A stretch of DNA of 64,000 bases from positions 217,657 through 281,656 of the forward strand of contig CAWJBD010000002.1 in NCBI GenBank assembly GCA_963841045.1, written 5' to 3'. The notes under the pieces were generated by a model, which had not been told where the DNA came from, did not search any database, and saw only the letters and a program-made list of their open reading frames with translations. The first letter of the stretch is position 1; each line of letters starts with the position of its first letter. The translations under genes and the position numbers were made by a program. Source of the stretch: Aalborgiella sp963841045 (lineage in GTDB: Bacteria; Pseudomonadota; Gammaproteobacteria; Burkholderiales; Burkholderiaceae_C). Below, piece after piece: positions 56,517-64,000 of this stretch.

Positions 56517-56837
56517 TTATTTCAAGCTAAGCACCCAATTGGCCAATGTTTTGGCATCGCCAGCGCTCACTTGCTCATTTGCTGGCATAGGTATCACACC
56601 CCAAACACCGCCGCCGCCTTTGACAATTTTGACTGCCAATTTATCGGCAGCACCAGCTTGTCCGGCATATTTTTTCGCCACATCTTTGTAGGATGGCCCA
56701 ACCAATTTCTTGTCCACAGCATGACAGGCCACACAGTTTTTGCTGGTAGCCAATTTGAGATCAGCCATTGCAGGCGTGGTGAACAACACACTCAATAAAG
56801 TAGCGGTCACGATTTGGCCAAGGTTGTAATTGCGCAT
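56517..56837 (-). CDS. Class I cytochrome c (c-551/c-552 type)
   Basis: Periplasmic electron carrier, 106 residues. Signal peptide of about 25 residues ending at AMA. Heme-binding motif CVACH (about residues 35-39) and axial-ligand Met in IPMPANEQVSAGDAKTLANW, with the typical C-terminal helix VLSLK. Size and layout match c-551 electron donors. Partner unknown. Confidence 0.93.
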   Translation of the reverse strand: MRNYNLGQIVTATLLSVLFTTPAMADLKLATSKNCVACHAVDKKLVGPSYKDVAKKYAGQAGAADKLAVKIVKGGGGVWGVIPMPANEQVSAGDAKTLANWVLSLK

Positions 56838-56906
56838 GTATAACTCCTATTGATTCGTCCTATTGATTCGCTTGTTGTTTGGTTCTGTGTGCTTGCTTAC
56901 TTCATG

Positions 56907-57818
56907 TCATTTAACGGCAGTTTTCTGCAGCAGGTTGACAAGCACCAAAACCACAGCACCTGCTGCTATGCCGGTTGCAGCATCTGTGCCCAATGATACC
57001 AAGCCACTCACGATACCGTTTTGCCCAGCGGTGACAGACTCTACCCAGTGGTGAATTGCAGGAAAACCATGCGTCAAAATGCCGCCGCCCACCAAAAACA
57101 TGGCTGCTGTACCTACGACAGAGAGTGTTTTCATCATATAGGGTGCAAACCACAAAATGCCGCGCCCGATCTTGTGTTTGAAACTGCCCATGGCATTGGT
57201 CATGGTCAAATGCAAGCCTGCATCGTCTATTTTCACAATACCCGCTACCAAGCCATAGACGCCAATCGTCATCACTATGGCAATGCTGGTTAAAACCGCG
57301 ATTTGAGTGCTTAAGCCACTGTTTTGTACCGTACCCAAGGTGATGGCAATGATTTCGGCTGACAAAATAAAATCGGTGCGAATCGCGCCTTTGATTTTGT
57401 CTTTTTCCAATTCGACCAAGTCCACCTTGGCATCAACCAGCGCATTCAAGAGTTCCTCTTCATGTGCTTTGTCTTCGGCTTTGCTGTGCAAAAATTTGTG
57501 CGCCAGTTTCTCAAACCCTTCAAAGCACAAAAACGCACCACCCACCATCAACAAAGGCGTCACCAACCAGGGCGCAAAGTAGCTGATGGCAATGGCCGCT
57601 GGCACCAAAATCGCTTTGTTGATGAAGGAACCTTTGGCAACAGCCCAAACCACAGGTAGCTCGCGGTCGGCTTTCACGCCGGTGACTTGCTGTGCATTCA
57701 AGGCCAAATCGTCACCCAGCACCCCGCTGGTTTTTTTTGCCGCGACTTTGGTGAGCAATGCCACATCGTCCAATATCGAGGCAATGTCGTCAATGAGGGC
57801 TAATAGACTGGATGCCAT
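56907..57818 (-). CDS. DUF808 family membrane protein (YedI-like)
   Basis: Integral membrane protein of unknown function, 303 residues. N-terminus ASSLLALIDDIASILDDVAL is family-typical. Then VKADRELPVVWAVAKGS, several membrane segments and a charged loop with HSKAEDKAHEEELLNALVD. Its start overlaps the 3' end of nth. Confidence 0.9.
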   Translation of the reverse strand: MASSLLALIDDIASILDDVALLTKVAAKKTSGVLGDDLALNAQQVTGVKADRELPVVWAVAKGSFINKAILVPAAIAISYFAPWLVTPLLMVGGAFLCFEGFEKLAHKFLHSKAEDKAHEEELLNALVDAKVDLVELEKDKIKGAIRTDFILSAEIIAITLGTVQNSGLSTQIAVLTSIAIVMTIGVYGLVAGIVKIDDAGLHLTMTNAMGSFKHKIGRGILWFAPYMMKTLSVVGTAAMFLVGGGILTHGFPAIHHWVESVTAGQNGIVSGLVSLGTDAATGIAAGAVVLVLVNLLQKTAVK

Positions 57819-58461
57819 TTTTTATCGTTCCTGAATTTTTATCGGTATAAGCACAGTATTGTGCCACCTGGCAAGCTTGGCACTGTGGATTGCGTGCTGT
57901 GCACACATAGCGGCCATGCAAAATGAGCCAATGGTGTGCATCCACCAAGTATTCAGCGGGAATGCGTTTCAGCAGTTTCAATTCCACTTCCAATGGCGTT
58001 TTGCCGGGTGCCAAACCGGTTCGGTTACCCAAGCGAAAGATATGCGTATCCACCGCCATGGTCGCCTCGCCAAAAGCTGAATTCAGCACCACATTGGCTG
58101 TTTTGCGACCTACGCCGGGCAAGGCTTCTAATGCTGCGCGGTCTCTTGGCACGACACCATTGTGTTTGGCTATGAGCATTTGGCAGGTTTGCATCAAGTG
58201 CTTGGCTTTGCTTCTGAACAGGCCAATGGTTTTGATGTGGTTCTCCAAGCCTTCCACACCCAGCGCCAATATCTTGGCTGGCGTGTTCGCCACGGGGAAG
58301 AGCTTGCGCGTTGCCTTGTTCACACTCACATCGGTGGCTTGGGCGCTCAAGAGCACGGCGGTCAACAGTTCAAACACGCTGGTGTATTCCAGCTCCGTCA
58401 CCGGCATGGGGTTGGCGGCTTTCAGGGTGGCAAAAAATTTCGGAATGTTGTCAGACTTCAT
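57790..58461 (-). CDS. nth: Endonuclease III
   Basis: DNA glycosylase/AP lyase for oxidised pyrimidines, 223 residues from ATG 58461. A longer frame upstream adds unrelated residues. Helix-hairpin-helix LPGVGRKTANVVL with the catalytic Lys, and the catalytic Asp in AVDTHIFRLGNR. The [4Fe-4S] ligands are C-x6-C-x2-C-x5-C in CTARNPQCQACQVAQYC. The C-terminal tail overlaps the DUF808 start by 29 bases. Confidence 0.95.
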   Translation of the reverse strand: MKSDNIPKFFATLKAANPMPVTELEYTSVFELLTAVLLSAQATDVSVNKATRKLFPVANTPAKILALGVEGLENHIKTIGLFRSKAKHLMQTCQMLIAKHNGVVPRDRAALEALPGVGRKTANVVLNSAFGEATMAVDTHIFRLGNRTGLAPGKTPLEVELKLLKRIPAEYLVDAHHWLILHGRYVCTARNPQCQACQVAQYCAYTDKNSGTIKNGIQSISPH

Positions 58462-58548
58462 AATTGATAGTTTCGCAGAACAATGCCTAAATCGTCTCAA
58501 ATTTGGGCACAATGGTGATATTCATTCATCAGTTTTTTTGGAATCACC

Positions 58549-59759
58549 ATGCAATTTGCCGACCGACTCAACAACGTAGAAACTTCCGCCATTCGCGAGC
58601 TCTTCAAACTGCTGGGCAAGCCCGGCATCATCAGCTTTGCGGGTGGCTTTCCTGACCCAGCATTGTTTGATGCCGAAGGTATCAGGCAGTCGGCAGACCA
58701 CGTGTTGTCCCACAACCCTGGGCCAGTGTTGCAATATGGCGCAACCGAGGGCTATGGCCCTTTGCGCGAGCAAATCAGTCTTTTCATGGCAGCCAAAGGT
58801 GGCGCTGGCAGCGCATCCAACGTGTCAGTCGCGCCAGAAGGTCTCATCGTCACCACTGGCAGCCAGCAAGCTTTGGATTTGATCGGCAAAACCATGATCA
58901 ACCCCGGCGACAAAGTGATTGTGGAAGCACCCACATTCCTCGCCACCATTCAGTGCTTTCGCCTCTATGGTGCGCACATCATTGGCGCACCGGTGGATGC
59001 GGATGGTGTCGATACCGACAAACTGGAAGCCTTGATTGTTGAACACAAACCGAAACTCATTTACCTCATCCCCACCTTCAGCAACCCCAGTGGCGCCACG
59101 TTGAGCTTGGCGCGGCGCAAGCGTGTGTTGGAACTGGCAGTGAAATACAACACCACGGTGGTGGAAGACGACCCCTATGGCGAGCTGTACTTTGACAAAG
59201 CGCCGCCACCGTCGCTGTTGGCCTTGTCCGCGCAAGTGGCTGGTTCGCGCGACCTGCTGGCGCATTGCGGCAGCTTTCAGCAAAATCATGAGCCCCGGTT
59301 TGCGTGTGGGCTGGATGATTGCGCCCCCTGCATTGCTGGCCAACGCCACCATGTGCAAACAATTCAGCGACGCCCACACCAGCAACGTCACCCAAGCCAT
59401 CGCCGCGCATTATTTAACGCTGAACCGCCTAGACGCCACACTCGCCACCGTGCGCACCACTTACGCCAACCGCGCCAAAGTCATGGCCGCCAGCCTGCAC
59501 CGCGAACTGGGCAGCTCTATTTCCTTCAACGCACCCCAAGGCGGCATGTTCTTTTGGGCGAAATTAACAGGCGAAGGCGGCAAACCCAACAACGCCACCG
59601 ATTTCGCCAAACGCGCCATAGACAAACTGGTAGCCTTCGTCCCCGGCGCACCGTTCTTTGCACATGATGCAGATCAGTCCACTTTCAGACTTGAGCTTTG
59701 CGACGGTGGATGTGAAGAAGATTGAAGAGGGGATTGGGAGGCTGGGTGAGGCTTTGTAA
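58549..59759 (+). CDS. PLP-dependent aminotransferase, MocR/2-aminoadipate type (two frameshifts)
   Basis: Fold-type I aminotransferase of the LysN/ARO8-like group, about 403 residues corrected. Early blocks: NNVETSAIRELFKLL, ISFAGGFPDPALFD, VTTGSQQALDLIGKTM and LIPTFSNPSGATLS. The first break comes after LLAHCGSF: an extra T in TTT 59275-59277 hides the PLP-lysine motif SFSKIMSPGLRVGW. The second is an extra base near 59691-59693 and hides the end RLSFATVDVKKIEEGIGRLG. The stop is then TAA 59757-59759. Donor specificity cannot be read. Confidence 0.88.
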
Positions 59760-60675
59760 ACTTGATTCAATCCCGATATATGATCAATTATTCAAATATC
59801 TTCATCACGATCGCACAGATGTGCTAGAAAACGCAAGATCGTAGTCTCACCAAAGCTTTAAGATCCGTTTGAAATTAAGCCACATCAATTGGCATAACTC
59901 CGGTAACTTATTAATGCCAAACATCATTTACAGATTTCAAAAATGATGGCAAATATGAAGATTTACCAGAGGAAATCAGGGACAAATTCAACGCGGCAGC
60001 TTGAATCAATGATGTTGTGGTAACATGGGTGATCTACAGAATCAAATTGCCCTGTCACATGTAGATTTTGTTGGATACACAAAAAGTGGAAGAAAAATTT
60101 ACAATCAATGCGGGATTTCATGTTTGACAGAATCTCTTAAAAATTTGTTAATCTGGCGCACATGTGGATTCTCATCAAGGTTTTGAATTGAATTAGATTT
60201 TACGCATCCACACGTTTGATAGAAGACATCATCAGACGATGACTTTCGAATCATTGATGAACAGTCATTTACAGTGAACTCGACCAAGCATTGATGGCTG
60301 AGATAACTAATCTGATCCTGTTTTTGATAATAGCGGATTGGGTTTGAGGAAATGGAGTAATGGTAGTTAGAGAACGTAAATTTACGGTCGTGAAAGCCAG
60401 CTCTTATAATTCAAGAAGCCTGATTAGACGTTATTTTGGTGCAAACTGTCTCCCAAAAAATTGCAATAACGATGTTAGAAATAAGAAACAGCCTGTGATT
60501 GCCTACAGGCAAGTATATAATCAGCATTTGTCTCATTTGAGCGCGAGCGTAATTTTATCATAAAAGCACAGCTATGAATTAGGCATTTTGATATAACTAG
60601 CCTAAGAATTTGCTAATTTAACAGGCTATAACAGCATATTAATTGTTAATAGTCAATATCAAGGGTATCTTTTCT
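59760..60675. other. AT-rich stretch without an assignable gene
   Basis: About 0.9 kb with only short frames: plus 60025-60186 (53 codons), minus 60105-60287 (60 residues) and plus 60360-60563 (67 residues). Two coding-like fragments can be read, ending DVLENARS (59758-59844) and KYEDLPEEIRDKFNAAA (ending at 60003), but neither has a start or a recognisable family. A small stem GCCTGT/ACAGGC lies at 60491-60510. It may be decayed accessory DNA. I cannot support a gene here. Confidence 0.5.
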
Positions 60676-61101
60676 TCAGAATTGTTGCATCGAATGCGCG
60701 ATGAGCTTAGCCAGCACTTCTTGGTCAATGTCCGCCAGCTTTTTAATGTAAATGCAAACTTTGCTGGCTTTGTGTTTGCCTAGTTGGGCCATCAATTCGG
60801 GAACTGCTTCAAACCCTGCGCTGATGTAGATGGTGATGTCGGTTTTGCGGTTGGCGAAGCCGGCGCAAAAGCTGTCGCCTTCTGTGCCACTGGCGTATTT
60901 GTAATGGTATTGGCCAAAACCCACCATGTGGCTGCTGATGTTGGCTGGGTTGCCGTTGCCCCATAGCACGGCTGGTTGCTGAGTGGTCTTTTGCATCAGT
61001 TTGACCAGGGCTTCGCAGTCTGCTTTGCGTGCAGGGTCTTCAATGGCATCTATATAGTGCGAAAGAGGCAATGCTGTGGCTTGTGTTTTGTTGGTGGCCA
61101 T
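60676..61101 (-). CDS. DUF1801 domain protein
   Basis: Soluble protein of 141 residues with the DUF1801 pattern: YIDAIEDPARKADCEALVKL, WGNGNPANISSHMVGFGQYH, and a C-terminal KVCIYIKKLADID. Function unknown. Its first seven residues, MATNKTQ, are also those of the small membrane protein at 63552-63698, and the first 28 bases differ at only about four positions. The ATG is preceded by GGAAAT. Confidence 0.85.
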   Translation of the reverse strand: MATNKTQATALPLSHYIDAIEDPARKADCEALVKLMQKTTQQPAVLWGNGNPANISSHMVGFGQYHYKYASGTEGDSFCAGFANRKTDITIYISAGFEAVPELMAQLGKHKASKVCIYIKKLADIDQEVLAKLIAHSMQQF

Positions 61102-61197
61102 CTGGAATTTCCTTTGACAGTCTGTTAGCTACATACATCAGCATAAAATGTTGGATGGGCTTTACGCTGTAAATTCTCGCATGAAAAGGATTTTGAA

Positions 61198-62382
61198 TTG
61201 ACTACTCATTTATTTACCCGCAATGTCTTAAAAACTTGTTTATTGGCAGGTTTGGTCAGCGTCCAATTCGGCCTGCACGCTGCGCCATTGAATGTGTTGA
61301 TCAATCCTGGTGACCAAGCCGAAAAGTCGCGTTATTCCGTTTACCAAAGCTGGGAAGCCTTGTTGAAAACGGCGCTCAAACGCGATGCAGCAGGTGCCAA
61401 ATTTAATTTGTCTATGGATGCCTCTGCCGAGCTGCCGGCTGTGCGCGCACGCAACTACGACATCATTGTGGCCCCCTCGCACATCATTGGCGCGGCAGTG
61501 CGCTTTGGCTACACGCCGGTTGTCGGGTCGCCTGAAGCTACACAAGCGGTATTGGTGGCCATGCAAAGCAACCCCGCCAGCAATTTTGGCCAAACCAAAG
61601 GACAAAAATTGGGTTTAACGCAGCAAGACAGTGTGACCACTTATTTGATGCGCGGGGAGGTCAATGCCAATAATTCCAGCATCAAACAACAGTACAGCAA
61701 CACTTACCACAGCCGCTACCAAGATGCTTTGTACGCATGCATGCAGTTGTCGCAGTGCGATGTGGTGGCGGTAGAGCGTGCCACTTACGACCGCTGGCTG
61801 GCAGCCAAGCAGCCAGTGAAAATGATCATGGCGTCCAAACCTGCGCCGGGCATGAGTATTGCGGTGAAAGATGGCATAGATTTGACGGCCAGTACATTGC
61901 GCAACAGTTTGTTGGCAGTTGCCAAGACATCAAGCGAGACGGGTGCTTTGGTTAACGCCAAAGTAGAAGATTTTTCTTATATCTCCAAACTGGGTTACCA
62001 CACGCCTTTGAGCTTGGCGGGTACGACGGTGGTGGATTCTGCCGAAGTAGAAAAACTCATGCAGCGCGGTGTGCGGTATTTTGATACCCGCGTGGGTACT
62101 GAATACACCGAAGGCCATATTCCGGGTGCTATCTCTTTGCCTTACGGTGAGAAAAGTTTGAAAGAAACCGACTTTGACAGCAAGCAAGACCAGTTCGATG
62201 TCAGCAAACTGGGCGCGGACAAAAATGCCGAATTGATCATTGGCTGCGGTGGTGGCGAATGCTGGAAGAGCTACAAATCCAGTTTGTTGGCAGTGCGGGC
62301 TGGCTACAAGAAAATCTATTGGGCGCGTGGCGGTTTTGTGGATTGGAAAGCCAGTGGCAGAAAAGTGGCGCTGTCCAACTGA
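61198..62382 (+). CDS. Periplasmic PhnD-like binding domain fused to a rhodanese domain
   Basis: Exported protein of 394 residues. Signal peptide (CLLAGLVSVQFGLHA, cut near residue 29). About residues 30-275 look like a PhnD/SsuA-type binding fold (VLINPGDQAEKSRYSVYQSW, YDIIVAPSHIIGAAVRFGY, GQKLGLTQQDSVTTYLM). About 285-390 is a rhodanese domain (VRYFDTRVGTEYTEGHIPGA) with an unusual active loop, GCGGGECWKSYKSS (C-x4-C-W). The listed start is TTG. An ATG at 61181 would give MKRILN and come into phase if one T were missing near 61197, so another indel is possible. Substrate unknown. Confidence 0.78.
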   Translation: MTTHLFTRNVLKTCLLAGLVSVQFGLHAAPLNVLINPGDQAEKSRYSVYQSWEALLKTALKRDAAGAKFNLSMDASAELPAVRARNYDIIVAPSHIIGAAVRFGYTPVVGSPEATQAVLVAMQSNPASNFGQTKGQKLGLTQQDSVTTYLMRGEVNANNSSIKQQYSNTYHSRYQDALYACMQLSQCDVVAVERATYDRWLAAKQPVKMIMASKPAPGMSIAVKDGIDLTASTLRNSLLAVAKTSSETGALVNAKVEDFSYISKLGYHTPLSLAGTTVVDSAEVEKLMQRGVRYFDTRVGTEYTEGHIPGAISLPYGEKSLKETDFDSKQDQFDVSKLGADKNAELIIGCGGGECWKSYKSSLLAVRAGYKKIYWARGGFVDWKASGRKVALSN

Positions 62383-62409
62383 TGGAAGTCGAACAGCTTG
62401 TGATTCAAT

Positions 62410-62475
62410 AAAATATACACGTTTTTAGCCTGTAGACGGCGTATTTATTGCCTAGTGTGCTATGAAATATATAGC
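62410..62475 (-). repeat. Dispersed structured repeat, copy F
   Basis: Reverse-oriented. The core matches 19 of 20 bases to AGGCAATAAATACGCCGGCT, and GCTAT (62459-62463) with ATAGC (62471-62475) form the hairpin. The AAAATATA arm and AGCCTGTAG match copies B and E. It lies 27 bases after the rhodanese-fusion gene. Confidence 0.8.
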
Positions 62476-62568
62476 ATAAAGTCTTGCAACGCGATAAAAG
62501 ACAGTTCGGGTAAATCCACTCCGGTGTTGCATGGTGGTTTTGACGGCGTGTGTTTTGCACGTAGCCAT
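62452..62568 (-). pseudogene. Decayed copy of the MATNKTQ-type small gene
   Basis: A 38-codon frame starts ATG GCT ACG TGC AAA ACA CAC (MATCKTH), matching the start of the intact small gene at 63698 (MATNKTQ). The rest is unrelated and ends inside repeat copy F. It follows an X-like C-terminus, as the intact copy does. Confidence 0.45.
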
Positions 62569-62580
62569 GGTTAGTTCACA

Positions 62581-62724
62581 TCAGTTCCAAAAAGTATTCC
62601 ACTGCACTGATGTATTCTTTATAAGTAAAAGAAATCGGTATTGAACGATTCGCGAACCATATGGGTTTTTCCATGACTGATCCATAACATATTGACGGCT
62701 GCCAAAATAATGGCGCAAAGCCAT
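62581..62724 (-). pseudogene. Fragment resembling the C-terminus of the gene at the window end
   Basis: A 47-residue frame beginning MALRHYFGSRQYVMDQSW and ending SVQWNTFWN. The last residues match TIQWNTFWD at the end of the partial gene 63721-64000, and FRDYFGDQQ there resembles LRHYFGSRQ here. It is probably the 3' remnant of a duplicated gene. A competing 49-residue frame (62619-62768) overlaps the desaturase end. Confidence 0.45.
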
Positions 62725-62751
62725 ACGTCGTGGTTAGACAGAGGATAGTTT

Positions 62752-63555
62752 TTAAATACGACTCGCATTCAAAACCTTGTTCGCGTAGGTTTTTATCAAG
62801 TCTATCCAAGCAAAGAATGCATGCTTCCATAGTGGCGCTTCGACATCGGGCGCGTAAGCTAAACCAAATTCAGTGGTTTGGGTTGCCCCTTCGGGTTTAA
62901 AAGTTCCCAGCAATTTGTCCCATATGATGAAGACATTGCCATAATTGTGATCATGCACAGCGCGATCGACTGCATGGTGAACACGATGGTGGCTTGGCGT
63001 GACTAAAAAAGATTCTAAAAAACCTAGTTTATGGATGAGCATTGTGTGTGCAATCGTTTGCACCAACATATGAATGAAAAAATAAATGATTAATACGGTG
63101 TGCAAGCCGCCAACTAGGCAAAACAGAGCAGACAACAACATGCTGCTGGATAAAAAGCCTAACCATCCGATGCGCAAATGTGTAGTGAAATTGAACTCAA
63201 CTGCGGCATGGTGGACAGCATGCTCTGCCCACAGAAAACCTATTTGGTGCGCCATCCGGTGTGCGACGTATTTCAGAAAGTCGATGATAAGAAATGCGCA
63301 AAGTCCCCATGCCAATCCTGGCGGTAATGTGAATAGTTTGTTTGGGATTGACGAATCAATATATTTGAGTAACGCTTCAATGACAGTGAGGCTAACAAAT
63401 AGATTACCTATGCCCAATCCAATCGTTGTCAATGTGTGTTGGCTTGAATAGACATCCAAATTCCGTTTCTTTGCCAGTAAAAACTCTAGGTACCAAAGCG
63501 CCAGCAAACCCCAGGTGATAAAGACAATGGGGTTATTTCGTATCAAAATGATCAC
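62752..63555 (-). CDS. Sterol desaturase/fatty acid hydroxylase family protein
   Basis: Membrane di-iron enzyme, 267 residues with about four membrane segments. Histidine boxes: HRMAH (about residue 98), EHAVHHAAVEFN (about 110) and SHHRVHHAVD (about 188). Relatives hydroxylate or desaturate lipids; the substrate is unknown. The start is GTG 63555, overlapping the stop of the small gene upstream by 4 bases (GTGA), so the two are translationally coupled. Confidence 0.88.
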   Translation of the reverse strand: MIILIRNNPIVFITWGLLALWYLEFLLAKKRNLDVYSSQHTLTTIGLGIGNLFVSLTVIEALLKYIDSSIPNKLFTLPPGLAWGLCAFLIIDFLKYVAHRMAHQIGFLWAEHAVHHAAVEFNFTTHLRIGWLGFLSSSMLLSALFCLVGGLHTVLIIYFFIHMLVQTIAHTMLIHKLGFLESFLVTPSHHRVHHAVDRAVHDHNYGNVFIIWDKLLGTFKPEGATQTTEFGLAYAPDVEAPLWKHAFFAWIDLIKTYANKVLNASRI

Positions 63556-63698
63556 CCTACTGAGAAAACTCGTGCTTTTACTTTTTGTTTTTGTGTTTGT
63601 ACAGTCACATAAGCAACAGAGAAAAAACCTAAAGCAATTAAGCCGATAGACCCTACGCCAAATACAGAATTAGTGGATTGTGTTTTGTTAGTGGCCAT
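63552..63698 (-). CDS. Small single-span membrane protein coupled to the hydroxylase
   Basis: Frame of 48 residues: MATNKTQSTNSVFGVGSIGL, a hydrophobic stretch at about 12-33 and a basic tail (QTQKQKVKARVFSVG). ATG 63698 has no neighbour frame with better content, and the 4-base overlap with the hydroxylase supports translation. No family recognised. Confidence 0.55.
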   Translation of the reverse strand: MATNKTQSTNSVFGVGSIGLIALGFFSVAYVTVQTQKQKVKARVFSVG

Positions 63699-63720
63699 GG
63701 TCAATATTTGTCAACTTCTA

Positions 63721-63999
63721 TCAGTCCCAAAATGTATTCCACTGTATTGTTTGCAAGTTATTCATGCAACTTGGGGTGGCAATCAAGGCCAACAAGGTTT
63801 GCCTGGGATTTTTATCAGACAGTGGATGCAGCAGCATGGCAGAAAACTCAGCAAATGTGGCTCGATAGTTGGGTTGCTGGTCACCAAAATAATCTCTGAA
63901 ACTGAATTTAGCGATTTGCCCGTCTGGTGTGCGACGCTTGATGATTTGTGACCATGAATCGCTGGGTGGCAGAACGACGACCGCACTGTAACAACCTTT
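63721..63999 (-). CDS. C-terminal part of an unrecognised protein (5' end outside window)
   Basis: Open frame of 92 residues running off the window edge and ending at TGA 63721-63723. It includes SAVVVLPPSDSWSQIIKRR, FRDYFGDQQPNYRATFAEF and ends TIQWNTFWD. Mixed hydrophilic and aromatic content. I do not recognise a family. A related C-terminal fragment lies at 62581-62724, so the pair gene-X plus small gene has been duplicated. Confidence 0.55.
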   Translation of the reverse strand, partial: KGCYSAVVVLPPSDSWSQIIKRRTPDGQIAKFSFRDYFGDQQPNYRATFAEFSAMLLHPLSDKNPRQTLLALIATPSCMNNLQTIQWNTFWD

Positions 64000-64000
64000 G

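Noticed and set aside
62576..62830. 84-codon frame overlapping the hydroxylase end
   Set aside because: It lies in a different frame from both the hydroxylase and the QWNTFWN remnant and has no family features.
1..64000. CRISPR arrays, tRNA/rRNA genes, integrases or insertion sequences
   Set aside because: No regularly spaced direct repeats, no cloverleaf or conserved rRNA stretches, and no transposase motifs. XerC is the housekeeping recombinase.

Overview
The window is about 64 kb of chromosome from a betaproteobacterium. Gene content and order point to Burkholderiales and most closely to Comamonadaceae. The pointers are a complete dcw division/cell-wall cluster, the HAD-Rieske-SppA and rne-rluC blocks, a DksA whose zinc finger has lost its cysteines, an RNB/TonB/MtgA block and a TRAP transporter. 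Base composition looks moderate, with AT-rich wobble positions, especially in the dcw cluster. The genus is inferred, not shown. No rRNA, tRNA, CRISPR array, prophage or insertion sequence was found.

Layout. 1-3.3 kb (minus strand): SppA (cut by the window edge), Rieske protein, HAD phosphatase, GNAT acetyltransferase and a HigBA-type toxin-antitoxin pair with a clear palindromic operator. 3.4-12.1 kb (plus): uvrA, dapF, DUF484, xerC, a CobW GTPase, dksA with a long Lys/Ala-rich N-terminus, and a small unknown gene. 12.2-30.7 kb (plus): mraZ-rsmH-ftsL-ftsI-murE-murF-mraY-murD-ftsW-murG-murC-ddlB-ftsQ-ftsA-ftsZ-lpxC plus a small membrane protein. This is nearly the whole route from UDP-MurNAc-pentapeptide to the septal ring. 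30.8-35.0 kb (minus): ruvC, mtgA, a TonB-like protein and an RNB exoribonuclease. 35.1-41.5 kb: rodA, pgpA, cinA-like, 3-hydroxybutyrate dehydrogenase (minus), nnrE-nnrD, a ZIP transporter and an outer-membrane barrel. 41.6-46.2 kb: rluC (minus) and rne behind a long leader. 46.2-50.6 kb: RidA, TRAP dctQM, and a convergent dctP. 50.8-54.0 kb (minus): dxs-ispA-xseB. 54-59.8 kb: EamA permease, mercaptopyruvate sulfurtransferase, DUF2853, cytochrome c, DUF808, nth and a MocR-like aminotransferase. 59.8-64 kb is accessory-looking: an AT-rich near-empty stretch, DUF1801, a binding-protein/rhodanese fusion, a fatty-acid hydroxylase and a decayed local duplication.

Two things cut across the map. First, at least nine genes (uvrA, DUF484, cobW, murE, ftsW, rne, dctM, eamA, aminotransferase) are broken by single-base insertions or deletions that restore a normal protein when corrected. 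Several are essential, so uncorrected assembly errors are the likeliest cause. I give merged coordinates for each. Second, a 55-75 bp structured repeat (GCTAT...ATAGC followed by AGGCAATAAATACGCCGGCT) occurs at least five times and probably seven. Copies lie between genes and also in frame inside dapF and nnrD, and probably inside cinA and rne. It is the most interesting unexplained structure here.
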